NCBI GenBank assembly: GCA_021155195.1
Contig: JAJNPV010000042.1
Location: 1,054,001-1,118,000 of the forward strand
Direction of reading: 5' to 3'
From: Ohtaekwangia sp.
GTDB lineage: Bacteria > Bacteroidota > Bacteroidia > Cytophagales > Cyclobacteriaceae
Length of the DNA stretch: 64,000 nucleotides
Shown: positions 7,845-17,196 of the stretch, one piece after another
Position numbering within the stretch: the stretch's first letter is position 1
Layout: each line of letters opens with the position of its first letter
Position numbers and translations under genes: made by a program
The notes under the pieces: generated by a model
Told to the model about the DNA's origin: nothing
What the model saw: the letters and a program-made list of their open reading frames with translations, nothing else
Database searches by the model: none

Positions 7845-7877
7845 CATATCCCCGCGGGCGGGGGTAAGGGGGTGGAA
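7845..7877 (+). repeat. Repeat module A, further copy
   Basis: CCATATCCCCGCGGGCGG followed by GGGTAAGGGGGTGG. It lies 79 bp upstream of the chosen start of the next membrane protein gene. Confidence 0.8.
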
Positions 7878-7955
7878 AAACTCTTTCAGCCGCACCGGCT
7901 TCTCTTCAACAACCTGCCATTCATTTTCAGATCATTCTTTTTTATACATTTAGTT

Positions 7956-8447
7956 ATGGAAACACCCCGCTCGCCCCTCATTAAAATTTTAAGCTTTGTG
8001 CCCTGGGCCGAGCGCATTTTTATGGTTGCTGCTGCTCTCGCATTGGCGCTCTCCTTCACAGGCAATCCCTCTACGCCTTTGTTGGTCACTTCCCTGGTGG
8101 GCTTGGGCGTTTCATTCTTTCTCACCGCTTTTATTCCTATGGATATTCCGTACGAAGAAAATGAGCGGCTTGATTTCATCCACTTGTTTACATTAACCAT
8201 TGCCCCTAAAATCGTTTACATCGGCATGGCCATAGCAGTAATGGCCATCCTCATCAATCAGCTTGGCCTTCCGCCCGAACGATACCTGCAATTTTTTCTT
8301 GCCAGTGGGTTTATCATAGTAGGTTCATTTCTTGTGATTATTGTGGCCTGGGCCAAAGGAGTGAAGCACATCGGGTACATTCTGCCCATGTATTACCGCG
8401 CTCTTCCTGTGTTGCTGGTAATGGCTTACTTGTATTTCAAACCTTAA
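7956..8447 (+). CDS. Hypothetical integral membrane protein
   Basis: A 163-residue hydrophobic protein with about four predicted membrane helices, including FMVAAALALALSF, VTSLVGLGVSFFLTAFI, IVYIGMAIAVMAILI and FFLASGFIIVGSFLVIIVAW, and ending in PVLLVMAYLYF. The frame is open from 7776, but its first 60 codons are translated repeat DNA (including module A), so the ATG at 7956 (METPRSP) is the start. No family was recognised. The stop codon is 2 bp before the GTG start of the following lipoprotein, suggesting translational coupling. Confidence 0.75.
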   Translation: METPRSPLIKILSFVPWAERIFMVAAALALALSFTGNPSTPLLVTSLVGLGVSFFLTAFIPMDIPYEENERLDFIHLFTLTIAPKIVYIGMAIAVMAILINQLGLPPERYLQFFLASGFIIVGSFLVIIVAWAKGVKHIGYILPMYYRALPVLLVMAYLYFKP

Positions 8448-8449
8448 GT

Positions 8450-9151
8450 GTGCGGCCTCATTTCTTTTTTCTACTGGCCGCAGTAAGTATTAGCTGCGAA
8501 ACCATCGAATCCATTGAAACCCTTGGTGAATATGAAGCACCATTTGAAGCCAACAAACAACGTGTGTACACCTACCTCCAACAGCCTACAGGAGATACCG
8601 TAGTTCATGTATATCAATTTTCTGAGGAAGCCGAGAAGAGCTATTTTCAAAAAACCTATTTAGTGGGCGATATTCAATTCGAACGCTTCTTTAAATATAG
8701 GGGCACTCAAAAGGAGTTGATTAAAGAATATTATTACGACTGGAACTCCGACAATTCTGCGTTCAATAAATTAGCGAGTGAAATTAAGGATCACCGGCAA
8801 ATTGATGTCGGCTCCAAATACAAAGGCATGATGCTAAAAATATATTTCAACCGGGACGATGGTTTTAGGTGGATCCTCAAAGAAGAAGATCAAGCCATAG
8901 AGGAAACTCAGTTGCAGTGGCAAGGCCGCTCCCTTCAGGCTTTGAAGATTTATTATACCGGCTCAATGAAACTTGGCTTAAAGTATTTTCCACCCATGCA
9001 AAGGGGCGAAGAGTATAAAGGCGAAGCGTGGTATGCCAAAGGCATCGGATTGATCGAAAACCATTATATCTACAAGGATGAAACCTATACGCTGAAATTA
9101 ATTTCAATCGATTCGGTTTTTCACCCCACTCAAATCTGGCAGCTCAACTAA
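8450..9151 (+). CDS. Putative lipoprotein of unknown function
   Basis: A 233-residue protein starting at a GTG, with a lipoprotein signal (FFFLLAAVSISC, cysteine near residue 16) and therefore probably anchored to the inner or outer membrane. The mature region is beta-rich with many aromatic residues (YLQQPTGDTVVHVYQF, KYFPPMQRGEEY, WYAKGIGLIENHY), a pattern common in Bacteroidota periplasmic lipoproteins. It is positioned 2 bp after the membrane-protein gene, so the two are probably expressed together. Confidence 0.7.
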   Translation: MRPHFFFLLAAVSISCETIESIETLGEYEAPFEANKQRVYTYLQQPTGDTVVHVYQFSEEAEKSYFQKTYLVGDIQFERFFKYRGTQKELIKEYYYDWNSDNSAFNKLASEIKDHRQIDVGSKYKGMMLKIYFNRDDGFRWILKEEDQAIEETQLQWQGRSLQALKIYYTGSMKLGLKYFPPMQRGEEYKGEAWYAKGIGLIENHYIYKDETYTLKLISIDSVFHPTQIWQLN

Positions 9152-9517
9152 TCAGGTGGCTAATTGATAGTGATTCTCCACTATTTAGGCTGGGCTCAAA
9201 CATGCCGTTCCCCCTCACGCAAGCACAGTCCAATTGATCATCAACAATTCCTGATCATTCATTTTCAATTCCCCAGTATCTAGTCCATTTTCAATTATCC
9301 AAGCTCCGGTATCGAGTATCATTATCCATTATGCACTATCCACTATCCACTATCCACTATCCATTCTCCATTCTACATCATCACCGGGAAAATTCCCGTT
9401 TTCATACCGGGGATTTACCCCCTGCAAAAGGGGGAAAATACCCCAGCACAAGGGTTTGATTTTAAATCATTTGGGGTAATTTTAACAATCGTCTGAAGTC
9501 CGGCTTTAACATAAAGG
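9152..9517. other. Non-coding stretch with heptamer repeats and short palindromes
   Basis: No gene was found. Four perfect CACTATC heptamers (9334-9361) followed by two degenerate ones occupy 9334-9375. Downstream lie short palindromes, GGGAAAATTCCC and CCCCCTGCAAAAGGGGG, up to about 9440. The promoter of the restriction operon is presumably between 9440 and 9517, but no clear Bacteroidota promoter motif could be assigned. Confidence 0.6.
9334..9375. repeat. CACTATC heptamer tandem repeat
   Basis: Four exact CACTATC units are followed by CATTCTC and CATTCTA variants. Such 7-bp arrays are frequent in intergenic DNA of this phylum. Confidence 0.75.
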
Positions 9518-11965
9518 ATGTATTCAAAGAAAGACCTTACAGAACGCGACATCTGTACCAAGTTTATCAACCCTGCCTTGGTGCGTAGTGGTTGGGACAT
9601 GCAGCTTCAGGTACTTGAAGAATTTGCTTTCACCCACGGACGCATTTATGTAAAGGGAAAACTTACGGCACGTGGTGAGAAGAAGCGTGCCGACTACATT
9701 TTATTCTATAAGCCAGGTATTCCAATTGCTATCATTGAAGCAAAAGATAATCATCACAGTCTTGGGGCGGGTATGCAACAAGGACTTCGCTATGCTGAGA
9801 TACTAGATATACCAAGCGTATTTAGTTCAAATGGTGATGGCTTTCTATTTCATGATAGAACCATAAGTGATGGCCAAATTGAAAAGGAAATCTCTTTAGA
9901 AGAATTTCCAACGCCCGAACAATTGTGGTTACGGTATAAAGTTTTTAAAGGCCTCGAAACTACAGAAGAAGATCGAATTGCTGCTGAAGACTACTTTACT
10001 GATGGATCAGGAAGAACAGCTCGCTATTATCAACAGATTGCAATCAATAGAACAGTTGAAGCCATTGCAAAAGGACAAAACCGAATTTTGTTAGTAATGG
10101 CAACTGGCACAGGCAAAACGTATACTGCCTTTCAAATCATTTATAGACTTTGGAAATCAAGAATTAAAAAGCGAATTCTTTTTCTTGCTGATCGCACCGC
10201 ATTGATTGATCAAACCAGAAGAGGAGACTTTAAACACTTTCGGGATAAGATGACCCTTATTAAAAAGAAGGTGATTGTGGTAGATGGTGACGAACGACTT
10301 GTATCGAATAAAAAACGAGGCATTGATTCAGGTGATAAAGCTTATGAAGTCTTTCTTGGATTATATCAAGGATTAACTGATACAGATGGTATTGAAGATG
10401 CGTATCGCGATTTCAGTCCCGACTTTTTTGATTTAGTGGTGATTGATGAGTGTCATCGTGGTAGTGCTGCTGATGATTCTGCATGGCGTAAAATTCTGGA
10501 TTACTTTTCAGGAGCCACCCATATTGGTATGACGGCCACACCAAAAGAAACCGATGTAGTTTCAAATGCAGAATACTTTGGTGATCCAATTTATACCTAT
10601 TCGTTGAAACAAGGAATTGATGACGGGTTTCTTGCACCATATCGTGTAGTGCGTATTGGATTAGATGTAGATATGAACGGTTGGCGACCGCCAAAAGGTT
10701 TCCTTGATAAATCAGGCAATCCTGTGGAGGACCGAATTTATAATCGTAAAGATTTTGATCGAAATATCGTTTTAGATGAACGAAGAAGAGTTGTTGCTGA
10801 AAAAATTTCTGAATTTCTAAGAGGCACGGGGCGCATGGATAAAACAATTGTATTCTGCGTAGACATCGAACATGCTGAAGGAATGCGTCAAGCACTCATC
10901 AATCAAAATCCTGATATGGTTGCTGCTAACTCCAAGTATGTAATGCGCATTACCGGAGATAGTAATGAAGGAAAAAATGAACTCGATAATTTTATAAGCC
11001 CCGAAGAACCCTATCCGGTTATTGCAACAACGTCCAAGCTCATGACTACCGGAGTTGATGCGCAAACGTGCAAAGTGATTGTGTTGGATACGAATATCCA
11101 ATCGATGACTGAATTCAAACAGATCATTGGCCGCGGCACCAGAATAGAAGAAGATTTTAATAAGCTATATTTTACGATCCTTGATTTTAGAAACGTAACT
11201 GATCTTTTTGCTGACCCAGATTTTGATGGTGACCCGGTGCGAATAAAAGTAAGTGGCGAGGCTGAAGACATTTCTACAGTTGAAGCTGAGGAAGAGGCAA
11301 ATGAGGCACCCATTGTTGATGAAGAGACTGGAGACGAGATTGTTTTGGTTCCTACGCGTCCATATCCCATTCCTCCTGCTACAGGTGAAACCAATGAACC
11401 ACTACCTAAAATCTATGTCAATGGAGTGGATGTGTCTGTTTTGTTGGCGCGCGAAATGTATTTTGATTCTCAAGGCAAACCGATTACCGTTAGTTTAAAA
11501 GATTATACACGCGATAAAGTTAAAGCTCAGTTTGCAACCCTTGATTCCTTTTTAAATACGTGGAACAAAGCCGAACGTAAAGATGCGATCATTAAGGAAT
11601 TAGAAGAACAAGGTGTTTTAGTAAATGCATTAGAAGAAGCAGTTAATAAAGAACTTGATCTGTTCGACCTGATTTGTCATACAGCTTTTGATGCACCACC
11701 ATTAACAAGGAAGGAACGAGCGAACAATGTTAAAAAGCGCAACTACTTTAATAAGTATGGCGATACAGCCAAAAAGGTTTTAGAAAAACTTTTAGAGAAA
11801 TATGCCGAAGAAGGACTTGAAGACTTGGAAAGCATGGCAGTATTAAAAGTAAATCCTTTCAATGAATTTGGAACACCAATGGAAATTTTGAAAGAGTTTG
11901 GTGGAAAGGACAATTATCTGCTTGCCATTAAAGAGTTGGAAAATGAAATTTATCAAATAGCATGA
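9518..11965 (+). CDS. hsdR: Type I restriction enzyme, R subunit
   Basis: An 815-residue translocating restriction subunit. The N-terminal nuclease core shows D59 (ADYILF) and E74-A-K76 (IIEAKDNHH), with the following QQGLRYAEIL helix typical of HsdR. The SF2 helicase motor has Walker A ATGTGKT (195-201), DECH box VVIDECH (307-313), GMTATP (337-342) and motif VI QIIGRGTRI. The C-terminal helical region fits the EcoEI-type R subunit. It cuts DNA after ATP-driven translocation when bound to HsdM/HsdS at unmethylated sites. An AAGGA sequence precedes the ATG. The stop overlaps the next start (ATGA), the first link in a tightly coupled operon. Confidence 0.95.
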   Translation: MYSKKDLTERDICTKFINPALVRSGWDMQLQVLEEFAFTHGRIYVKGKLTARGEKKRADYILFYKPGIPIAIIEAKDNHHSLGAGMQQGLRYAEILDIPSVFSSNGDGFLFHDRTISDGQIEKEISLEEFPTPEQLWLRYKVFKGLETTEEDRIAAEDYFTDGSGRTARYYQQIAINRTVEAIAKGQNRILLVMATGTGKTYTAFQIIYRLWKSRIKKRILFLADRTALIDQTRRGDFKHFRDKMTLIKKKVIVVDGDERLVSNKKRGIDSGDKAYEVFLGLYQGLTDTDGIEDAYRDFSPDFFDLVVIDECHRGSAADDSAWRKILDYFSGATHIGMTATPKETDVVSNAEYFGDPIYTYSLKQGIDDGFLAPYRVVRIGLDVDMNGWRPPKGFLDKSGNPVEDRIYNRKDFDRNIVLDERRRVVAEKISEFLRGTGRMDKTIVFCVDIEHAEGMRQALINQNPDMVAANSKYVMRITGDSNEGKNELDNFISPEEPYPVIATTSKLMTTGVDAQTCKVIVLDTNIQSMTEFKQIIGRGTRIEEDFNKLYFTILDFRNVTDLFADPDFDGDPVRIKVSGEAEDISTVEAEEEANEAPIVDEETGDEIVLVPTRPYPIPPATGETNEPLPKIYVNGVDVSVLLAREMYFDSQGKPITVSLKDYTRDKVKAQFATLDSFLNTWNKAERKDAIIKELEEQGVLVNALEEAVNKELDLFDLICHTAFDAPPLTRKERANNVKKRNYFNKYGDTAKKVLEKLLEKYAEEGLEDLESMAVLKVNPFNEFGTPMEILKEFGGKDNYLLAIKELENEIYQIA

Positions 11966-12345
11966 TTATAGAATACTTTGCAGGTTTTATACAGCCTTTT
12001 TTGCAAGCACTTGAAATATCAAGAACTAGCGCAAAGGATAAAAGCGCGGCAATATCGGCACTTCGTGATGCATTAAGGCACACTAAAAAACATATTGCGG
12101 ATAACAGATTTGGATTGTATGGGGACACAGAATCTCATGAGCTTTCAAGTAAATGGGCAAGGGCTGCAGAGTTAATTCGACCCTATGATGAAATTTTCGC
12201 AAATTCATTGGAAAGCAAAAGTGATTATTGGATCGAACCTTATGGATTTAAGCAAGAGATTCAAAATGGGGCAAGAAGAGAAGACGATAGAATGCGATTA
12301 GATAATGTTGAAGTAATGATTAGACAATTTGAACTAAATCTTTAA
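11962..12345 (+). CDS. Small hypothetical protein coupled between hsdR and hsdM
   Basis: A 127-residue, apparently all-helical soluble protein with no recognised family. Its ATG overlaps the hsdR stop (ATGA) and its TAA overlaps the hsdM start (TAATG), so it is translated as an integral part of the restriction operon. It contains charged helices (SALRDALRHTKKHI, KWARAAELIRPYDEIF). Candidate roles are an assembly factor, a control protein or an additional toxin-like effector; nothing in the sequence decides between them. Confidence 0.75.
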   Translation: MIIEYFAGFIQPFLQALEISRTSAKDKSAAISALRDALRHTKKHIADNRFGLYGDTESHELSSKWARAAELIRPYDEIFANSLESKSDYWIEPYGFKQEIQNGARREDDRMRLDNVEVMIRQFELNL

Positions 12346-13763
12346 TGACAAACCTCTCAGGCTTAATAAAATCCATCCGCGACATTATGCGCGAAGACCG
12401 TGGTATCAATGGCGATGCCCAGCGCATAGAACAACTGGGATGGATGCTCTTTCTCAAAATCTTTGACGATAAAGATCTGGAACTTGAACTACTTGTAGAT
12501 AACTATAAATCACCTGTTCCTAAAAAATACCAGTGGCGCAATTGGGCTGCTAGTGATGAAGGAATGACGGGTGATGAACTTCAAAAGTTTGTAGATAATA
12601 AATTGTTCCCTGCTTTACGCGGACTAACTGCACGCGATAGGCGTTCGCTTTTAGTACGAGAAGTGTTTGAAGGCAACAACAACTACATGAAGAGTGGCAT
12701 CACTCTGCGCAAGGTGTTGAACAAGCTCAATGAAATTGATTTCAATAAAGCTAACGAGCGCCACTTGTTTGGCGATCTCTACGAAACCATTTTAAAAGAA
12801 CTGCAAAGTGCGGGCGACAGTGGTGAGTTCTACACGCCACGTGCCGTAACGCAATTCATGACTGACATGATCAATCCACAGTTGGATGAGATTGTGTACG
12901 ACCCTGCTTGTGGCACCGGTGGCTTTTTAACGTGCACGATTGAGCACCTTAAAAAGCAGGTGAAAAATGTAAAAGACCGTAAAAAGCTGCAAGAGAATGT
13001 GCGCGGCACGGAATACAAACCGCTTCCTTTTTTATTGGCGCTCACCAACATGATTTTGCACGATGTGGAAGTGCCTAATCTGGAATATGGTGATAGCCTC
13101 GGCAAAGAATACAACAGCATACGCGACAAAGACCGTGTAGATGTTATTCTCGCCAACCCACCTTTTGGTGGCACGGTGGCCAATGGCAATGAAGGCAACT
13201 TCCCCATGAACTTCCGCACGAAGGAAAGTGCAGACCTCTTTCTCATTTTATTCATTCACTTGCTGAAGCCCGGTGGTCGTGCGGCCATTGTTTTGCCTGA
13301 TGGTTCTCTCACAGGCGATGGCGTGAAACAACGTGTGCGCGAGAAACTACTAACCGATTGCAACCTGCACACCATTGTGCGCTTACCGAACTCTGTGTTT
13401 CAACCTTATGCAACGGTAGCGACTAACTTACTATTCTTTGAAAAGGGTAAGCCTACAAAAGATGTTTGGTATTATGAACACCGATTACCGGAAGGGCAAA
13501 AATCATATAGCAAAACAAAGACAATACAGGTAAAAGAATTTGACCCCATAAAGAAGTGGTGGAAAAAGCGGCAAGAAAGTGATGTGTGCTGGAACGTGAA
13601 TATTAAAACTATTTCTGATCGAGGTTTTGACCTTGATATTAAAAATCCTACCAAGACGGAAGAGACTCATGAGTACAATAGCGTTGAGTTGATAGAATTA
13701 CTTGATGCATCTCTTAATAAAAGCCACCAGTTATTAAATCAACTGAAAGAATCAGTAAGATGA
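12345..13763 (+). CDS. hsdM: Type I restriction-modification DNA methyltransferase, M subunit
   Basis: A 472-residue N6-adenine methyltransferase. The N-terminal HsdM_N helical domain (about 5-140) precedes the catalytic domain with SAM-binding motif I DPACGTGGF (186-194) and catalytic motif IV NPPF (271-274). The linking FGDLYETILKEL and SGEFYTPR blocks are characteristic of HsdM. With HsdS it methylates the recognition sequence and protects host DNA, and with HsdR it forms the restriction complex. It starts in overlap with the preceding ORF and its last bases overlap the hsdS ATG. Confidence 0.96.
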   Translation: MTNLSGLIKSIRDIMREDRGINGDAQRIEQLGWMLFLKIFDDKDLELELLVDNYKSPVPKKYQWRNWAASDEGMTGDELQKFVDNKLFPALRGLTARDRRSLLVREVFEGNNNYMKSGITLRKVLNKLNEIDFNKANERHLFGDLYETILKELQSAGDSGEFYTPRAVTQFMTDMINPQLDEIVYDPACGTGGFLTCTIEHLKKQVKNVKDRKKLQENVRGTEYKPLPFLLALTNMILHDVEVPNLEYGDSLGKEYNSIRDKDRVDVILANPPFGGTVANGNEGNFPMNFRTKESADLFLILFIHLLKPGGRAAIVLPDGSLTGDGVKQRVREKLLTDCNLHTIVRLPNSVFQPYATVATNLLFFEKGKPTKDVWYYEHRLPEGQKSYSKTKTIQVKEFDPIKKWWKKRQESDVCWNVNIKTISDRGFDLDIKNPTKTEETHEYNSVELIELLDASLNKSHQLLNQLKESVR

Positions 13764-15310
13764 GTAGAGGTAGAAAGCCGATTGTGTTTAATGGATCAGA
13801 TTGGGAGACTGTTTTTTATAACTCTGTTGGTAAGTACGTTCAGATTATCAATGCAGAGCTTAGTAAAGAAATTAAGCAAGAACCGCTTTCCAAGCATATT
13901 AAAATTCTTGGAGGGTACGCATTCAAAAGTACTGAATATAAGAAAGAAGGTATTCCAATCATCAGGATTTCTGATTTTAGTAATGAGAGAGTCGAATTAT
14001 CTGATCCAGCATTTTATACTGAGTCAAAAGAATTAGAGCGATTTGTATTAAAACAAGGAGATATAATAATTGCATTAACTGGTGGAACCATAGCCAAACT
14101 GGCAATTATCCAAGAGGGACTTGGAAAACTATACTTAAATCAGCGCGTAGGAAAATTTGAAGTTCTAAATCCAAATGAGTTTGAAGCTGAATACGTGTAT
14201 TGGATCGCAAGAAGTGTACAAAGCATAATTAAAGGCCTTGCTTGGGGCGCAGCGATTCCAAACGTAAGCCCCAAACAGATTGAAGAACTTGAATTTTCAT
14301 TTCCTGATAAGAGCATTCAAAGAAAAATTATTGAGTTCCTGAATGATTTGAAGAATAATAAAATAGATAACAAGCTTTACTTTAATGAGGAGATTGAAAA
14401 TAAGATTATTGATTTGCATGGAAATCAAATTAGTGGATCGCAAATCACCACCGAACTCACCCACCAACTCGATTTAGTAAAACAACTGCGCCAGGCTTTT
14501 TTACGCGAGGCCATGCAAGGTAAGTTAGGCCCACAAGACCCAAATGATGAACCCGCCAGCGAACTCCTAAAAAAAATAAAAGCCAAGAAAGAGCAACTCA
14601 TCAAAGAGAAGAAGATTAAAAAAGAAAAAGAACTCCCACCCATCAAACCCGAAGAGATACCTTTTGAAATACCGGAGAATTGGGTGTGGTGTAGGTTGGG
14701 GGAAGTAACCAGAGTTAAAGTTGGGTCAACACCAAGTCGCGATATCGCCAAATATTGGAATGGAGATATTCCTTGGGTATCTAGTGGGGAGGTTGCTAAT
14801 AACTTCATCTTTGAAACCAAAGAGCAGATAACTAAAGAGGGCTTTGAAAATACCTCTTTAATTATTTATCCAGCAGGTTCTGTACTTGTTGCAATGATTG
14901 GGCAAGGAAAAACCAGAGGACAAACATCAATTCTAAAGATTGATGCCACAACTAATCAAAATGTTGCGGGTCTTGTTATAAGACACAAACAGTTATTGTC
15001 GGAGTATTTATGGTATTTCTTCTTGTCTAGATATGAAATTACGAGAGGAGGTGCATCGGGAGGAAATCAACCTGCATTAAATGGAATTAAGATTAGTAAT
15101 ACCGTATTCCCACTTCCACCACTTTCTGAACAACACCGCATAGTAGCCAAACTGGAGCAACTCATGCGCCACTGTGATGAGCTGGAGCAAAGCATAAAAC
15201 AAAGCCAAATCCAAAATGAACAACTCTTGCAGCAGGTGTTAAGGGAGGCTTTGAGGCCCAAGAGTGACTATAAAATGAAAGATGAATTGAGCTTGGCAGC
15301 GGAGGATTAA
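13760..15310 (+). CDS. hsdS: Type I restriction enzyme specificity subunit
   Basis: A 516-residue target-recognition subunit. Two target recognition domains are visible: TRD1 about residues 30-200 ending LEFSFPDKSIQRKIIEFL, and TRD2 about 305-465 ending FPLPPLSEQHRIVAKLEQL. Each is followed by a helical spacer (LTHQLDLVKQLRQAFLREAM and HCDELEQSIKQSQ). The central lysine-rich stretch KKIKAKKEQLIKEKKIKKEK joins the halves. The conserved spacers flanking AT-richer TRDs are usual, because the TRDs are swapped by recombination. The start overlaps hsdM (ATGA). The TRDs define an unknown bipartite recognition site. Confidence 0.94.
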   Translation: MSRGRKPIVFNGSDWETVFYNSVGKYVQIINAELSKEIKQEPLSKHIKILGGYAFKSTEYKKEGIPIIRISDFSNERVELSDPAFYTESKELERFVLKQGDIIIALTGGTIAKLAIIQEGLGKLYLNQRVGKFEVLNPNEFEAEYVYWIARSVQSIIKGLAWGAAIPNVSPKQIEELEFSFPDKSIQRKIIEFLNDLKNNKIDNKLYFNEEIENKIIDLHGNQISGSQITTELTHQLDLVKQLRQAFLREAMQGKLGPQDPNDEPASELLKKIKAKKEQLIKEKKIKKEKELPPIKPEEIPFEIPENWVWCRLGEVTRVKVGSTPSRDIAKYWNGDIPWVSSGEVANNFIFETKEQITKEGFENTSLIIYPAGSVLVAMIGQGKTRGQTSILKIDATTNQNVAGLVIRHKQLLSEYLWYFFLSRYEITRGGASGGNQPALNGIKISNTVFPLPPLSEQHRIVAKLEQLMRHCDELEQSIKQSQIQNEQLLQQVLREALRPKSDYKMKDELSLAAED

Positions 15311-15329
15311 TACAATGTTATTATGAATC

Positions 15330-16457
15330 ATGAAAAAAAGAAAACCTGTTAAGCGTAAGACATCAAGTAAGAAAACAAAAAAGAAGAACTATGTAGTGGT
15401 GACTACTAAAAGTTATGGCAATAACTTAAAGGGTATAAAAATATTCTTCGAAGGTAAACGTCCGAAAAAATTGAGAGATGACGGAAGTATTGTCCTTGGA
15501 AAAAATATATTAGAACTCCTTAAATTAACGTTTACCCGCTTTAACTGGATACTCACAGATAACAAAGATGAAATTAATGTTCACTATGGAATAACTAAAG
15601 TCTACACCTCCATTGATACCATCAATAAGATTTATAAACAACTTACCGGTCCTACTAAAGATTTAAAGGAAGATTTTATAAAGAGAAATTTCTCTCTTAT
15701 TTATCCGGGGCAGTTTAAGTCTATTCACTCTGAAAAATATAGGCCTGGCACAATAGCTGTAATGCTCAAAGAGAATATCCTAAATGATATTTCATTAGAA
15801 GACAAAGAGGCCTTAAATAAATTCATTCCAGAATATACTGCTGCAGAATCCGCAGGTTTAGTAAGTATCTTAAATGCTAACGCGCAAGTAAAAACTTTGA
15901 AAGAACTTGCAGCCGAACTAGAGGCCGAATTGCTTGGTAAGAGATCGGAACATTGGTGGCAAGAATTCATTCGAAAGAATATTATGCTAATCCAACAGGG
16001 GTATATCAAAGCTATTGAGAAAATGAATGTAAGCATAGGTTCTACAAAACTGCCTGACTTCTCATTGGTGTCCCACGATAATTTCTTGGATGTATTGGAG
16101 ATCAAAACTCCCTCGACTGATTTAATCTATCAAGATACACGACATAATTATAGGTGGGGTAATGAAATATCAAGCGCCATCATTCAAACAGAAAATTACC
16201 TTGAGGCTATTTTGAATAGCGCTGCTCAAATCCAAGTTTTTATAAAAGAAAAGCATGAAATAGATCTAAAGGTTCTTAGGCCAAGGGGAATGATTTTAGC
16301 CGGGAATGCATCAAAGTTTACTTTGCCAAAAGAGAAATCCGACTTTAGGCTCTTAACTCAATCCTTAAAGAATATTTCAGTTATTACCTATGATGAATTA
16401 GTCATAAGGTTAAAGAATTTTATTAAAGTCCTAGAAGATCGATCTGTTACCAAATAA
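15330..16457 (+). CDS. sduA: Shedu-family (DUF4263) antiphage nuclease
   Basis: A 375-residue protein with a basic N-terminus (KKRKPVKRK), a variable sensor-like domain (about 20-185) and a C-terminal DUF4263 domain. The signature is EHWWQEFIRKNIMLI (206-221), then LPDFSLV with D243, VLEIKTPS with E257 and K259, and a later YRWGNEISSAIIQTENYL helix. Together these are the PD-(D/E)XK active site of Shedu SduA, a single-gene defence nuclease. It starts 19 bp after hsdS on the same strand and is probably read from the restriction operon. Family assignment is from the conserved motif order; the target trigger is unknown. Confidence 0.85.
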   Translation: MKKRKPVKRKTSSKKTKKKNYVVVTTKSYGNNLKGIKIFFEGKRPKKLRDDGSIVLGKNILELLKLTFTRFNWILTDNKDEINVHYGITKVYTSIDTINKIYKQLTGPTKDLKEDFIKRNFSLIYPGQFKSIHSEKYRPGTIAVMLKENILNDISLEDKEALNKFIPEYTAAESAGLVSILNANAQVKTLKELAAELEAELLGKRSEHWWQEFIRKNIMLIQQGYIKAIEKMNVSIGSTKLPDFSLVSHDNFLDVLEIKTPSTDLIYQDTRHNYRWGNEISSAIIQTENYLEAILNSAAQIQVFIKEKHEIDLKVLRPRGMILAGNASKFTLPKEKSDFRLLTQSLKNISVITYDELVIRLKNFIKVLEDRSVTK

Positions 16458-16465
16458 TAATAAAT

Positions 16466-17011
16466 ATGACACCTGAAGGCTACGATAGAGTAACAGAGTA
16501 TTGGAGTTTGAAAAGGGATGTATTTTTCCCATTTACTGATGCTAAGGTGAAGGAGTACCCTGCCGAAGAATCAACAATCTTGGAAAAGAGGGCTAAATAC
16601 GAGAATTTGGTGAGTAGCTTAAATAGCCTAACGCCTAATGACATTTATCAATGTGAAAAGAATTTGCTATTAGCAATTGATGAAATTCTGAGGATCATCT
16701 CTGCCAGCACACTTGGGCATCCGTTAGATCGCAACCAAGGACTTGTTATTGAAAACTATGTCTATTCTAAATTATGGGATGTGATTTATTCTGCTGTTAA
16801 GACACCTACTGGCTATGGTGTTCAGGAATTTTATTATAGACAAAATGGAACTTTCAATGCGACTCCTGTAATTGACTTTTTTAATAGGTTTAAAAGTGAA
16901 GTTGAAAATATCAAGTTTAAGACGTATCAAATATTTATTGATTTGGTTGATCGCTATAAGGATGAAATGAGAGCCATAGCTCTAGCAGATACTAATCGCG
17001 ATAAAAACTAG
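16466..17011 (+). CDS. Hypothetical protein downstream of Shedu
   Basis: A 181-residue soluble, mostly helical protein beginning MTPEGYDRV, with no recognised domain. It starts 8 bp after the Shedu stop, close enough for co-translation. Notable phrases are EKNLLLAIDEILRII, DRNQGLVIENYVYSKLWDVIY and a C-terminal helix FKTYQIFIDLVDRYKDEMR. Its place inside the island and tight spacing suggest an accessory role in the neighbouring defence system, but that rests on position only. Confidence 0.7.
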   Translation: MTPEGYDRVTEYWSLKRDVFFPFTDAKVKEYPAEESTILEKRAKYENLVSSLNSLTPNDIYQCEKNLLLAIDEILRIISASTLGHPLDRNQGLVIENYVYSKLWDVIYSAVKTPTGYGVQEFYYRQNGTFNATPVIDFFNRFKSEVENIKFKTYQIFIDLVDRYKDEMRAIALADTNRDKN

Positions 17012-17014
17012 TTT

Positions 17015-17149
17015 ATGGCAAAACAAGATTTCAGTACCCAAAATCTTTTTGATAATGTTATTTTAACTGTACTGTCTTTGCCGGAAATACTATACCACTT
17101 GCTGGTGTTCTACACAAACAAGGTTTGTATTAATTCTTACCAAAAGTGA
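17015..17149 (+). pseudogene. Remnant of a DUF262 (GmrSD-type) gene start
   Basis: A 44-codon frame reads MAKQDFSTQNLFDNVI and continues through LSLPE, closely matching the first 24 residues of the intact DUF262 protein at 18278 (MAKQDISVRQLVDKVI, then LALPE). After LPE the similarity stops and the frame ends at 17149. A second frame from about 17122 (VLILTKSEFKVQKIPREGI) looks like another decayed coding fragment. This is most simply a deleted or displaced copy of the same gene family, but a short expressed peptide cannot be excluded. Confidence 0.6.
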
Positions 17150-17196
17150 ATTTAAAGTTCAAAAAATACCCCGTGAAGGTATTGATAAATTAGAAT

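Noticed and set aside
7776..7955. N-terminal 60-residue extension of the membrane protein at 7956
   Set aside because: It is translated repeat DNA, including module A. The hydrophobic protein proper begins at METPRSP.
10413..11394. Minus-strand frames inside hsdR
   Set aside because: They lie fully within the strongly conserved hsdR coding sequence and show no family features.
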